64,000 nt of DNA from Daphnia carinata (taxonomy: Eukaryota > Arthropoda > Branchiopoda > Diplostraca > Daphniidae), in NCBI RefSeq assembly GCF_022539665.2, contig NC_081337.1, positions 8,718,679-8,782,678 on the forward strand, in the 5' to 3' direction. Position 1 is the stretch's first letter, and each line of letters starts with the position of its first letter. Of the stretch, positions 31,801 to 46,447 are shown piece by piece. The position numbers and the translations under genes are program-made. The notes below the pieces were generated by a model. That model was not told where the DNA came from and made no database searches. It saw only the letters and a program-made list of their open reading frames with translations.

Positions 31801-34800
31801 CGCGTGCAGGCTCCCCCCCGTTCACGTTTCTCTTCGGCCTCTCTCTCTTACTACAACAAACACAAGCGCGTGCTCATGCGCGATGCAGCAAAACAAACGG
31901 CAGATGCTATCGCCGCGTATTCCGTTTCTAACTCGCAACTCTATGGCGTTCACGGTGATATATCGTTATCAAAATAACCGGCAATGTACACAACGGTTGG
32001 CACTCACTCGATCACCAAGTTCTATAACGGAGTCATTCTCTGTCGGGCGGTTGCACGGCCGTGTTTTAGCCGGAAACACGAGCGCAATTGAAAAGGAAAA
32101 AACAGTTCAATGAAAAAAAAAAAAAAAAAGAAAAAGGGGATCCAGCTGAATGTTTTCAAATGATCCACTTGTCTCTAGTGTGCAGTCTTTAAAAACGGGA
32201 GGGTCCTCGTGCACGGGAGAGAGACTGCCCCCCCCCCCCACATTATCATGAAAAGGAACACATAAAGCAGCGGTGTTGGCGGTACGTATCGATCACAATT
32301 CGGCGTGTAGATAGCGCAGGCTTTTCAAAAGAGAAGGGTGATACATTTTCAGTGTAAATAGATACATACGCTAAAGACATAGAACAGCTATTGACGATGG
32401 CTTAGGACAAACACACGCTGAGAATGTTATTGCGGTCGTGCTTCCCTTTATTCAGACGGGATTAAACGAAACAAAATAAATAGACAGCCGGTCAAAGCTG
32501 GTTGTTTTCTTTGGTTAGCGGTTTATAGGGAATTCGATCCAATCACGGACAGGAATTAAAGTTTCACTTAGCGACGGGAATTTTCTCTGAAGAGTAAATA
32601 AGTATTGGGACATCGATGCAGCTGCAAGGGCCAAATGATACAGAAAAAAAAAGGTATCGTGTAAAAACGAGTGTACGAACCATCTGTGCGGGATGTTTGC
32701 TTTCACCACGTCTGCCATGCCCTGGCAGAAACAAGGTCTTGTCAAGAGAAGGGATAACAAGGGCACCTGATCTCGGGTTCTGAAACACACGACCCCGTAT
32801 TCTTCCCTTTTGATAGTTTCCTTAGTTTTTCGGATGAAAACGAAAGCATCAACACTTTTAACGAATCTCGTTCAAATCAATAGCCGTTTCAGCGTTGCTA
32901 TGGGCTTCATCTGTTTCTGTTTATTTACGTGTACGCAACCGAGAAAAAGAAGGAGAGCTAATCAACTAGCTCTTAGCATTTCAATAATTATTCCTTTTCA
33001 TGTTTTAATCAAAGTTTTTGGAATTTAACTGGCAGGCAGCGTACGTTTCTTTCTTTGATTTGTCGAACTATGACGTCTGTCTGTTCGCGGAGGGGCCGCG
33101 TCGATCTAGTCGTGCGACGGTCACATCACGAACGTCAAACTTCATTTCGAATCGGATGTTTGATGTTGTTTTCCCTGGTTTATCTAAACGACTGTAGAGA
33201 GTACCTACTTAGAGATAAGTCTATACAGCTATATTCTATCCAACAAAAAATCGAAATTGAGTTTTACGCTCACACTGCACCCTCTTCCGAAAGTATATGC
33301 TATTTATGAGAAGCGAAAAATTAAATTAAAAAAAAAAAAAAGATGAAGTTTCGAACGTTGGATCGCTCTGTCCGTTTTCTTTCTAGTTCTCAACGATCGA
33401 TAACATTACGAGGGTGAACCAGCTTGGGCCGCTATTTTCTTTCAGTTTTTTTTTCTCGGAAAGTTAGGTATACAGTCTTTACATCCATAAAAGAAAACCT
33501 CTGCAACAAAACCATTGGAAGCACGAAAACAATAAAACAAAACAAGAATTTCACCGGGCTACCGCTAGTGTGTCACCGTTTAAACATCAGTTTTTCTTCA
33601 GCGCCGTCTTGATGGTATATATTCATGTATTCGTTAAAATGTGTGCGCACGGGGGCGTTGGTCGTTTCCGCAACGGAAGAAGGATATGGCAAAACCAGCG
33701 TTTTTTTTTTTTCTTTCTAAAAGCCATTCGAAGTGGAGGGGCTCAGCGTTCGGCGATCGAAATGTTATGCAGAGCTTCCGATAAAGCAACAACGGACGTG
33801 AATTCTTACTTAATCTAGCGGCGGAATAGGCGGAATAGTGCTCATGAAAAAAGAAAAAAAAATATGAATTTTCAAAACTCTGATCCGATGTTCGGCGGCA
33901 TGGAAAAAAAAAAATTCAATGGCGCTAAAGTCTGCCAATGGCGATTGGAAATCAGTAAATTCAATAATGGAATCATTTACAGTTCGCTGATGATTCCATC
34001 TAGAATCCAATCCTATCAAGGCTTTCAAAAGGGTATTCACCAATATTTTTGTATCCGTACCAATGTCATTTTTTTATGATCCTTTTCGGTGATCCCCTTT
34101 TGCCATAGGTAAACCGAAAAAAATGAATATTGAATTTTAAAAAATTCTAGTGGGAGGGGGAAATAAAATCTGATCCATTCGGAAGAGCTCAGCGACCTGA
34201 AAGTTGAATGTCGAGCGCAAAATACCTAGAAAAATAGATGCGTCATAATAAAGTTTGCAGACGAAGTTATGACAGAACGTTTACGTGTGAGTCCCTTTCT
34301 TTCTACTACGTATGACGGGAGTATAATTTCTTATTCAATCGGCACGAAAGCTATTTGCATTTGAAAACGACATCAAAATTCAAGTCGGATCGATTTTTCC
34401 ATTTAAAAAAAATAGAAATTCGAAAAGCAACGCACACAAACAAAAAAAAAAAAAACTTTGACCGCAAAATTATTGTGTAAAACAAGGAACGCATGAGATA
34501 ATGTGCAAATTAGTTCCCTCTTAGATTCAAGGAAACACGCACGTGCGCGGTGTGCGTGCGTTCGTTCAAAAACGAATTGCCGACACCTTTTGAAAAATTG
34601 GCGCCGTTTGGACCACCGCGCAAGACAATCAGACAAACCCTACAACAACTTTGCCTACGCGATCAAAACAAAAAAGAAACGGAGAATGAATGAAATCAAC
34701 AAGCGAAGTACAATACTCAGAAAAAAAAAGGAAAAAAAAATATAAATAAATAAGGGATAACGATTACGTATTCAAACAACTGACAATCGGTTACGAAGAT

Positions 34801-35820
34801 GGAAGAGCCTCGTCAAATGTCGAATCATAAATTTTCGTTTTTGTTGTTGTTGTTCTTTTGAACATCGTCCAACAAGGTATACGCAACATGTTCAAACAAG
34901 TAGGGACGGGCTTTGCGAACTTCAATCAACACACGTCGTAAGAGTAATAATATAATGCGAGCGAAAATTTATAGGCAATCATCATCAAGAAGAAGATCAA
35001 AAATTTCGTTTGTTCACATGGCAGTTATCCTTTTATGGTTTCTTTTAAGGCCCATCATAACGGTGCTGATGACACATCGACACCAACGTTCCCGTTGTCG
35101 AAATGATGTTACAACGATCGTTTCGCAATATGACGCAGGATGAAAGAAAAAAAAATGAATATTTAAGAGTAAGAATTCTGTCATCGACGTCCCATCGCGG
35201 GAATGTGTTTGTAGGTGGTCGAACTAGACTTATAAATAGATCCATGTGGTACGAGAGACCGTCAACTTTATTGAAAGCTTCCGACTGATGTAAACACATG
35301 TCTAAATATACGGCACAGTTATTGACACGCGGGAAAAGGCAAAACTTGAAACAAACAAACCAAACGTGACTCATTATCTTTCGACGCGCTGTGCCACCAT
35401 TTTTCAAAAACAATCCCCGTACGCCGTGTTGATTTTGAACAACGTCAATAACCGTTAATAAGTCTCTAGTGGCAAAACAAACACAAATCCAAACATTTAC
35501 TCACCTATGCTAATTCAAAAATACTCGCTCCAACCGGAATAACAGATAGATGCCCCACCCTTGCTATCTCTTCAACCGACGAAAAAAGAAAAGAAAAAAA
35601 CAGGCATTCCAATCTATAATCCTTTAACCCAAACTGTCATACTTTTCCCTTAAGGAAATGACCTGTACACAATTCTGGAGAAAATGGCTCCTCTTTTTAA
35701 GGTGCTATTCTTATGTTATCTCAGTTCACCGATCGACACCGAATGTCTTCTGGCCTGTACGCAAACAAATAGGCCAACCAAGCGCGCAGGGAACCCCACT
35801 TATGGATGGAATAACATCGC

Positions 35821-35851
<31 letters not shown>

Positions 35852-38553
35852 CGGCTTCCTTCGTTATATCCCCGTAAGGGCGCTAGTCCCGCAGAGCTTC
35901 AACGAAAGACGCTAGTAGTCTACTATTACTAGAGTATGGCCTATACAATCAAGTGCTACCATGAATGGTCTTTTCCCCCGGTTCTACAACAATCGAATTC
36001 GAGGTAGGTCCTATTGCAGTCGCGGTTGCTGCTATTACCATTTGATTGATATTCAAAACAACCCGGTGGGCCATAAAAAAGAAAAAAAAATGAACGGGAA
36101 AGGCAAAGAAAAATGTTTGCCTTCATAAAAATGATTAACAGGCATACCAGCAGTGACACTAGTGACGAATGTCAAGTTCATCGCCTCTTCCACCTGGAAC
36201 TCCGAAGAGGTTAAAAAAGATAAAAATGGCTAGAGAGAAAAGTGCATCCGATTGAACAAAAGAATGCCGGTTACATCTTTTGCTGATATTCAATGAAATA
36301 ACGCTTAATTGCTGGCGTTTCAAATGGATGGCAATTTCTCACGGGCCTTAATATCCGTGTGATTCTACATCACGTAAATTTAAATGAAAACGTCAGGTTT
36401 AAAAAGAAAACAAATCGCTTTTCCTTCCCCTGTGCACACACCCCCCCCCCTTTTTTTGGGAAATTTAATTTTTAACGCTACCAAAACAACTTGTGTACAT
36501 AAGCGAAGAAGGAAAAAGATAATTCCTTTTCAGGGATTTCGGAACTTGTATGACGGGTGGCCACCATCCGGGCACAGGTGGGCGACTAACAGTGAAAAGA
36601 ACCTGATTCAGGTGATTCATAATTCAGCTCTGTATATGAGGTCGATGCTGATGCGGATACAATTCGTTGAATGAACTGAAACGATTTAAATAAATAAATC
36701 GTTACCAAAAAAAAAAAAAATAAACATCAAGTCCCGAAATAAGAAAAAAATAAACGATACCTCAAAGGCTACTGGTCCCTAACATGCATCAAAGGAGGGA
36801 ACAGTGAAGACCCAATATGCATAGCAAAAAGGTAAAAAATATCAACTTAGAGAGGAAAAAAATATTTAAAAAAAAAAAAACGACTTTAAATCAGCTCAGT
36901 CACACTTTCCACCAGCACTCAATGGAAGTGAAAAAAAAAATGTTTTTTAGTTGCATACCTTGGCTGTTTTAATAGACAACACCGGGCAGGTAATTTTTTT
37001 TTTTCACTTTATCAGAAAGAGTTGGGACTTACTAGGCTTGGGCATAGTGGCAACTGTCGTCGTAAATTGGCATGGGCTCTGTTTGTAGTCGGCTATCAGC
37101 CGAAGGCTCGTAAAATCGCATTAGGAAGAAAAAAATATATAGAGAGAATGACTTAAGAATAACGAACGATAAAGAACGGCACAGAGGGATGAAAGCACCA
37201 AGTCAAACATAACTAAGTGAAAAACAAAAACAAAACAAAAAATTCGAAGAAAACAAAAAATTATGGCATGTTGGTCAGACTGAAAAGTTGAACCCTGTTT
37301 CCCGAGGGCTCACGAAAATCTCCATGTTAAAAAAACAAAAAAAACAAAGTCTTGACATAACCTCAACATCTGTCACGATCAATATCGAAAAAGTACAAAA
37401 CAAAAATGAAAAAGGTGATGAGATCCATCCGGGCACGGTGCAAAAAAAAACTAAGATTGAAAAATGTTTGCCCAATCACTGCCTACAACGAAGGCTGGAG
37501 AGGCTGACAAGGTTCTTTGTCATAGTGCTTGTCAACCACGGTGTCCTATGTCTAGCGAATCAGAAAAAAAAAAAAATTAATAATAATCCAATTTCCTTAA
37601 TAACCCGACGTGAGTTTGTTGTTCTAGGCCTCTTTCCCTGTCAGCTCAACAAAGCGAAATCACATAAGGTAAATCATTCGGCAATGCGATTTACTTGCGA
37701 TTCTTTTTGTCCCTTCTATTTTAATTCCTCATTTAAAAAACAGAGAGGATATCAAGACAGCCGACAGCCGACGATGGAGACAGCTATGCGCTAACCAACC
37801 GTTTGCGATAACGACAAAACCAGACGATATTACGCAACGGCATGGCGCTCACGCTGTTTCGCGCGAGTCTGCCAAAAAACCTCCCGACTCTATGATGTAG
37901 TAACAGTAGGCCTACAGACATCCACACAATTTTTTTTTTTTTTTTGTTTTGTTTCTTTTTGTCGGTTCTTTATTTTTATTTTTCATGGGTCTCGTCATAG
38001 CTTTCCGCCTTGTAACGCCCAGCTTGACGCATGATTCATTCGTGTGTATTTTGGCCGGATCGTATGTGGTCGGAGGAAAGAAGAAAACCAACAAGACGGG
38101 TAAAACTAACGATCGATTATACGGCAACCGTACGAGTCGGTATACATGGATTTAAGCGATGGAGGGTGGCAGCTGAGCTGCTCTCATCGACCTCATCATT
38201 CACAGAAAAATGAAAAAAAAAAAAAAAAAAAGTATTGGCAAGCAACATCAATTACACGGCGGAGAGCTCAATGTCGGTGACGGCAATGCGGCGTACCCGT
38301 CTCGTGGCTGGGCTTTTTTTTTTTTCAAACTGAGCAAGACAAACTTGCATAGAAGAAACATTTCTCGTTCTAACCTCCCCTCTCTCCCTTAGAAAGAGTT
38401 TGTTCACCACATTCAAACCGTCGAGATATGGCAAGGGGAGGGAGGTTTAGTCACAGAAGAGCCACAGCCTCCTCCTACCTCCCGCGGAAACCATCGGGAC
38501 TGGTCTGCCTGTCCTTTTGCTATAGACTCTCTTTCTCTCACCTTTTCAAGTTC

Positions 38554-38611
<58 letters not shown>

Positions 38612-41600
38612 GTTGCTTCGGCGGCAAAACTTGGGTATTACAGCCTCCAGCAGCTTCTTCTTCTCCCGTTCTTGTTTCTGGATTTCGTTTCTCTCTCTTT
38701 CTGCCCAGTCTTTTCTTCATCTCTCCTGGTCTGCGGTCGCAAAGAACTGTTTCGGCTCGGTTAGTCGACGACTTGCCTTCAAAGTGCGCAGGGGCCTTTT
38801 GATTCCATCTGACATCAACTGGTTGCTTATCATCGGGTGAATACATTTTGTTTTTCAACAGGTTCAAACTCTCCATATTCAAATCAGGTAAGCGATCAAC
38901 CTCATTCTATTTCAACGCCCAATGCAAATCTGATTGGGAAGCGCACTGAAAAATGATTTTTCGTTTTTAGAATTTTAACTTTAAATGTTATGGCAAAATG
39001 CGCTATTCGGGTTCGTTAGATAGCGAAGACGATGGGTTGATTCTACAAAAGGGGCGAAATTTTTTTTTTTTTTTTTTTAAGTGAGGGAAATTGTTGTTCT
39101 TCCCATTTGCATCGGTAATTGGAAAACCGCCTCAAGTCAACACGTCGGTAGAGAAAAAAAAAACTGTTAGACTTTCAAACGTCGAAATGATTTCAACGAA
39201 AGAAAAATCAAAAAATCATTTAAAAGAAAATGTTGGAAGAAATGCAAACAAGAAGAGCCTTCGGTAGCACTATACTGGACTCGCCAGAGTCCGAACGTTA
39301 TTAACTGCTGAGTGTAGACTGCTGTCGATCAGACACAGGGAGGAGACGCCCTCTTCTTTTCCGCCCTTTTTCTCTCTCTAGAAAATGGAGTAGTAATACC
39401 CCTCTCTTTTGTATTATTCGTTTTTTTTTCTATCTTTACTATTTAAATCTTTCACGTTGTTTCTTTTCGGGAAAGTCCATACCAAAAAAAAAAATAATAA
39501 ATGAAAGGGGACGTCAGCGTCTTTCCTTCTAGTTCCTTCGTGCCATGTTCAAAGAACAACATCAACCAAATCCATCAACTTCATCATTCATACAGTCGAT
39601 GGAATTGATAATAAAAATATATTTGCAAAAAGGAAAAAAGATTTTTGGCTTAGTTCGAAAGCCCTGCGCCAATCCTCTCCACTCCGCCCAAGGATTGTTA
39701 AACATTTCTGCAAGCATTTAAAACAAATGTTTGCAGACTTTATCCGCATGTCCTAACCTCACGCCACAGAGCTCAAACTGTTTCACCATCTTGATGCATA
39801 CGCATATGGTAACGATCATCGATCCGGCCCCAAGCTTCCATCGTTCGTGCCCAGCTGAGCTTTTCTTTCTCACGAGATGAGCTGTACAACTATTGGTAAT
39901 GGCCAGGCCAGCAATGTTGCGTGTGCGACATTGTGTGTGTCAACAAAAAGGACGGAAAAAAAGCTTGTCAGATGGCATCGATTGATAGAAAGACGCACAT
40001 CATTGATGGTTTTGCGTTTGCCCATAGATTTGTTCAGCGACTTGATTCGAAATAAGGATAACAAGAATGGAAAAAAACAAACAGGACAGAACGGCAGATG
40101 CGCGAAGACGGGCGTGACCGTCCATCTATCATGGACTGATGGACTACGTCTGACATTCGGGGGGGTCTTTCATCTCCGGGATTCGGAAGAAAACGATAAC
40201 AAATACAGTTCACGACGGAAGTCTAACAGGGGAAAAAAATGTTCAAATCCAAATGAGAGGCACATAGCGTCAAAATCGATTTGAAACATGAATTCCAGAA
40301 ATGATATTTAAAAAAAAAAAAGAAAAAAGGGGCGCCTCGCTTGTTACGTGTCTACATTTTCTGTACTGCGTGAATGCCTCACAGGGTACACCCCGTAAAT
40401 TTTGAGAGAAAAAAAAAACGTTGACGTCATTAACGGCACCGCTTCGTTATCTTAGTCGAATCGCACCGGAGGGAGATCTGATTTGATGCCCTCGTTATAA
40501 TTTCCTCCCTCCTTTTCTTTCGTTAGCTTTTTTTTTTTTTTTTTTTTTACTGATTACTTTCTCCCTTGTCTATTTACTCAACCAGATCTTTCAAGAGACA
40601 ACGAAGATTCAGGAAGAAAAAAAAAAGAATGCTCTCACCGTTCGATTTTTTTCCCCCGTCGACTGTGAGTAGCGGGAAACCAGCAGCGCAAACACAGCTG
40701 CGGGTAATTCATTCATGGCGGGAAGGGCGTTGGCAAAAACAACGTATCCCTTACTTCGTTTTTTTTTCTCAAATCAGAAAGCTTGTTTTTTTAAATTTCC
40801 CTCTTTTAGATATTTTTTTTTTCGTGCTTCTTTAACAATTCAAAACCGAACAAAAAGGTCTTGTCATCGTGATAATGACGGAAGCTAAAAAATAACGAAA
40901 TGAAAACAAAGAAGCAAATGCGTTCATCTCTTACGTCAAGTTGTTGATTACGTCAAAAGATAATAGCAACAATAATGCAAAGAGCATTATTCGGTGCACA
41001 TAAATGAGAGACCCATGACATTTGACGTGAAAATAAAATAAAAAACACGCAGGGCAAACGTTATCATTCGTCATCGTCTCTCCGTTACGTGAATGTGATG
41101 CAGTGCCATATTTATGGATCGGAAGCTTTCACGAGCGTACGACCGTTGGCGTGATGAACGAGAATTACATTTTAAAAAAATAATAATAATAATAAGCTGA
41201 CGCAATACGTCGCACTTCTGGGTTTGTGGGTTACGATAATCATTCTAGAGCTGTTTGGAATATGTCACGTTATGAGCTATTTGCCATCCATCATTTAACG
41301 CCGTATTTTTTTTCTAGCGATTTGATTTTCACGCATTTTTCGCTTGCTAATAAAACGAAAATCAGACGTCTCTCATTACTAATTTTTTTTTCTATCACCA
41401 TCAAATTGATTTAGATTTAATATTGTACGCCCCTATTTTTTTTTCTTCACCCTGCCTGCACCAACAGCTCGCGAAAACGAAGGTTCCATCGATCGGTCAC
41501 GTCTCCGAGCGGAACCGACCGCCTTGAACCAATCCGATACAAGGACGGGACATTAACGAGCAAAACCAGTCAACTACTGTGGTGGTACCATTAAAAAAAA

Positions 41601-41648
41601 AAAAACAGAAATAAAAAAATATAAAAAGAAAAAGGACGATTTTCGGCC
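25829..41648. other. Gene-poor region: calbindin 5' side and upstream of the secreted coiled-coil gene
   Basis: Nearly 16 kb in which no open frame shows a known domain or a chain of compatible splice sites. The longest plausible frames (31628-32113, 38428-38802) are low in complexity or run through homopolymers. It holds poly-A at 28935-28960, poly-T at 35821-35845 and 40530-40548, a G run at 28541-28557, a poly-T/(GT)n tract at 38551-38610, and many 10-20 nt A or T runs. Non-coding first exons and enhancers of calbindin-32 are likely here because its ATG exon is preceded by a splice acceptor, but I cannot place them. Confidence 0.5.
38551..38610. repeat. Poly-T followed by (GT)n microsatellite
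   Basis: A run of about 22 T is followed directly by about 18 GT repeats. Simple-sequence DNA; it makes the Val/Cys-rich open frames seen on both strands. Confidence 0.9.
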
Positions 41649-44600
41649 ATGATTGCGTTAGTGGGACAAGTGGGCAGGATCGGATGCCTTCTTGTAATGG
41701 TACTTTTGGTGTGCGCGACCGGAATTGAAACAGCTTCCGGCCATCGCCACCACGTCAACGGCGGCGACAACGGCAACCATCATCAAGGACTTGCCAGCAA
41801 ATCCCGGATTTTAACGAAAACAGATCCGTCGATCAATCAACAAGATCAGAGTCCGATGATGACAATCAAGAGCCTGGCCAATTCGGGTGCGTAACTTGAT
41901 TTCTCTCATTAGAACGAACGGGTCCGCTAGATAATTCAATTCCGACATTTTCGACGTACAACGCCTAATATTATCTTAAAGAGTCAGATGAGACGACACA
42001 ACAAACCTAATTATTTTGAATGACAGGAGAAAGACGAGTACGAAAAAGGAGCAAATGGCTACAATCAACGACATCGTCTGCTCCGTCCTCCTCGTCATCG
42101 TCGATGAGTCACTACTTCAATAAGGACGGCACGTTCTTGAAGCGCATCGTGACCGAAGTGATAGCCGAACGGGACGCCCAGATAGCCGCCGCCCTCTTCG
42201 AGGTGGCCAAAAACCAGCCCCATCTCCAAATGATGGTTCAAACGGTAAGACCCGAACTCCCGCTGATTTTTCCCGCTGCTTTCCGCTTTTTTTTATGCAT
42301 TCGACATGTTTTCGGCACGCAAGTCACTATGGCAAATCGGACACACTTTGTCGTGAATCTCACGTTTTTATTGCATTGTTAAATGTGTCCGAAGTTATCG
42401 GCGGGGAAAAAAAATGGAGAGAGACGTACGCTGTTTAACGAGAAACGACGGGCGAGCCCATCCGGCTAAACAGCTCACGTTCCGTGCTAACGTCTTATTT
42501 ATGTTGACATCGATGCCAGCGGGAAGACTACATTTATGTTCAGGAAAAGCCGTCAGTGAACTAAAGAATTATCTCATCATTTCCTCCCGAAAAAAAAAAA
42601 AAATAAGAGCCTACACGCCATTGGCTTATTCTAGCGTGAATGTTAAATTAAACGGCCTTTAAAAAAAAAAAAAAAATACAAAAGGGTTTGAAACGGATCA
42701 TCAAATGATAAGAAATTCAATCAACTATTAAAGAAATGCTTCAGCCTACGGTCAGCGGAACAAAGTGAGATAATGATGAGAATGCTACACACACACCAAT
42801 AGATGTTAAAACACTTTCAAGTCACGTTCTTGATTGCATCTCGTTAACTCGCCTTCATTTCGTAAGGTAACGAGTTCATCCGATCATATATTTATGTCTA
42901 CATGCTTCCGTTTTTTGCTCGACTGATTTTCGTTCTTGTCGCACGCGCGTAAGTAACACACGAAGACTCTTGATGCCCAGTGTCTTGGTCGATTCCCGTA
43001 ACTAGAGTTAATGTATTCATGTTTATTTCTGCTCACGAACCACCGATGCAAAGACTGTAGCAGCATTAGCAGCTCAACTATGAAACGAGAGGGAAAAGTC
43101 GGCCGATGTGTCTACTGAGGAAAGGGGCAGAAATCGAGAAGACGGAAGAAAACTAGAGTCACGCTCATTCGCTGTCATGAATAATCCAGCGAAGCGACGG
43201 CTCATTCCAGGCGACACAACATGCCCATATGTCGCCGGCTGTCTCTTATTGTGTACACTGGGCAAAAAGGGGGAAAAGGAAAACAAATATTTGTTCACTG
43301 TGCCAAAACTAAAAACGGTCATTTAAAATCCGCCTACAGGCACGCACGGACTGATCGTCGGCTAATCCGCGCGCCAGACACGTCTCGTTTGGATGTGGTT
43401 TCTCTGTTTTTTAAAGCTCGGCAGTCAAGCCCGTCCATTAATGGGACGCACGTTCATCGGACGCGTTTGTGCACAGCGCGTGAAATACATACAGACGACG
43501 TCCGAAATTACATTACATTTAATTCTACTGCTTCCGCGTCGCATTACGTCGTTTCTCTTTTTTTTTTTTTCCCCGAGTGCACGAAAAAGCAAAAATCACG
43601 TCCTCAGGCGCGGCCAGTCTTCGAAACGAAAGAGATGGGACGGTGATTGGACAATTCAAAGAGGGACGTTCGATGCGTTCAGCTTTTGTGAATGACCAAT
43701 CAGTTATCGATCGTTTGGCTTTGTACACAAATGAAAGGCTAGGAGACAAAGAAGTGAGAAGCAATTTCGTATTTTTTTTTTTTACTGTTATGTTGACGAG
43801 GATCCATCAACGATATAACGCTGATGGATATCTCGTCGTATAATGCGTTTATCTCATCCCACTCAGGCAAAACAGTAAAATTGGCTCAACGACAAAGTAC
43901 TACTTTTCTACACGATCGTCTATCTTTACTGGACGTTCACTTTTTTGGCTTCTGGCAAAGAACGGAAACAAAAATGATGATGACTGGCTCTTCAAAAATA
44001 TAGTGGTATTCAATGATGAAAAAAAATCGTCTGATCAAGATGCAGGCCATAAAACCTGTCACATCAAACAAGAAATGCCAACAGACAAAAAAAAAAAAAT
44101 CAAAAGAAAGCAGATTCAACAAGACAAACGTCAATGATTGATGCCGAGCACCGCACGCTTCGCTCACGGAACGTTTCCTCAATAAATCCGCTTCAATGTC
44201 GCATAAAAGTTTTGTAGACAAGATTTCCGCAAAGTTCACATTTTTTGGAAATCCATTCGGGCAAATCAATTTTCAGTCGATACGCAACTACTGGAAAGGA
44301 GGGGGGGGGGGGAGAGAGACATTGAATCATACAGAAAGTGTCTTAATCGAATGTTCTTTACACCCAAAAACATGTCGCTGATCTAATGGGATTACCAATA
44401 CGCTTTATTTGCTGTCCGTTTGCCACCCCAATGACGGATGATCGTGGTGGTTACGGTCTTCATTTCAGCTTTAGACATGGACAAATGGATGACCCCGTGC
44501 GTGTTTGCTTACACGTATCCCCAACTAATTTGTCGCAGTTTCAACATCTTGTGGATTATTTTGTTGATGCAACTTCCCTTTCCTTCTTTCCCCCCTTTCA

Positions 44601-46447
44601 TTTGTTTTTTTTTTTTTGTTTGTTACAGTTGGGAGAACTGAGTCAGAGCAATCAACGACTGGAACTGTCTTCCACAAGACTGGACGAGACTCAAAGAAGA
44701 CTTGACAGCCGTCTCGGAGTTATCAGTAAGTTTCCTTTTCTACTGCTAGTAAAGAGACTGCGAGAGTCATTTGAAAACAAAACGAAAAAAAATGAAGCAG
44801 CTGATGCTTCTGTAAACGAAAAAGGGCAAAAGTTTTGAACGCATGAGAGAAACCAAACCCGTTAAGTTCCCATACTGAATTCTTTTCTCTTTCCGTTGGG
44901 ATCGAATATAATAGGCAAGGAACTTGAGATATTACTAAAGTTTGCACTTTGTTGTCTTCTTTAAAGACCCGATTGGGAAATGGCACGTTAGACATCCTCT
45001 ACATAGGGATAATGAACAACAGGCACCCCCCCCCAAAAAAAAAAAAAAAAAAAAACAATCAACGAGCGACAAGAAGAGGCAAACACAAAAGAAACGAGAA
45101 CAAAGAGCACAAAAATAAAATAATAATTGTCTGGACGTCATCGACGACCCTTTTTGTAAACTTCCTTTGTCCTATCCCGTGTTTGTACCTCATCATGTCG
45201 TACACATCGGACTTGGCACAGATCACGGTTATTCTGATAACGTTAAAGTTAGTCGACAGAAATGGCTGCAGATCTTGGCAGCAAAAGCATCTCAAAGAGA
45301 TTGAACGAGTTGTTGTTCTAGCATGAGCAGCCAGCCTTCAAATCATTGGGTATATCACTGACCCGATTGCGGGTAGGATACGGGGATCAAAAGCATTAAA
45401 ACAAAAAACCATAAAATAAAGAAAAAGATCTTATTATATCTAAAAAAAAATCGATGGGTTTCCAACCGTTTGACTACGATGCCAATGGTTTTTTAAAAAT
45501 TCGAGAATCGAACGATCGTCTTCTAGAGTTTCTGACTACGGGGCAACGTTCACGTGATCTTTCGTCCAGACACTATACATATCGCAATTATTGAATAACA
45601 GGCGAAAAAATGACGCTGCTCGAATCACGACTCGGCCAGACCGAACGGCGAATTGAACGTGAAATGACCCAAATCCACGGGAAAATGGACGATGTCTTTC
45701 GCAACTTCCCTGAAAAATCGTACGTACCATTTAACATTTTACTTGAATAACGTGAAGGAAAAAAAAAATACAATTTCCCTTGTAATGTTATTGAAGTCCC
45801 GAAGGTTTGATGAGGGGAGTAAAACAGATTCAAGATCAGCTTAACGTCATTGAAGAGATTCTATTGGAAAGAAGCCCGACGACCAATCAAATTCGCGCTA
45901 AAAATCGACATCAACATAACGGGAAATCGAACCACGGTCCATCTTCCGCAGAGGTAAAATTCTACGTTAAACATTTTATTTGTTAAGAAAAATATATATA
46001 TATATATATCTTTCTCTCGCAAAATAAAAAAGATACATCTTAAATCGATTTTCTTTTTTCCAGTTGCAAAAAGTTGGCAATAGTCTGTCGCAGGCTATCG
46101 CAGCCGCACACCTCGATCTCGGGCGCGCCATCCGCGAGGCCGAAAGCAACTTGGACCACCAGCTCTCGATGCTGGCCAGCGACAATGGCGTCTTTTCTTG
46201 CGCAATCTCTAAACTCTTGGAACGTGACTCGATGCTCTTCCATCAACGGGCCGGTCAAGTGGCATCGGCGGCCGAAGAACTGCTCTTGGCGCCACTCCAA
46301 ACGTTGGACATCATCGATCCGGCCATGGCCGGCAACTTGACTCTGGGCCGTCAACTCTTGGAGGCCAACAGCATTCAAACGGCCGATCTGCTGACTTTCG
46401 ACCAGTTGGCCAATAATTCCACCAAGTGCCTCCTCAAGTGCCCTTGA
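41649..46447 (+). CDS. Secreted coiled-coil protein of unknown family
   Basis: Six exons (41649-41886, 42027-42244, 44629-44725, 45602-45719, 45797-45953, 46064-46447) join with consistent phases into 403 residues. I do not recognise the family. Visible parts: a clear signal peptide (about 1-31, hydrophobic core CLLVMVLLVCATG); a His/Asn/Gln-rich polar segment to about 79; a basic patch RRVRKR and a Ser run near 92-108; helical sequence from about 113; a heptad-type coiled coil through exons 3-5 (ELSQSNQRLELSSTRLDETQ and on); and a longer helical C-terminal domain with a few Cys, ending CLLKCP. The start is the ATG directly before the signal peptide. No transmembrane segment is seen after the signal. 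A secreted oligomeric or matrix protein is plausible from this layout; any function is inference. The intron 42245-44628 has no other gene that I can see. Confidence 0.78.

Noticed and set aside
31628-32113. 161-residue open frame
   Set aside because: No domain, no partner exons, non-ATG-like context and composition typical of unselected frames in this region.
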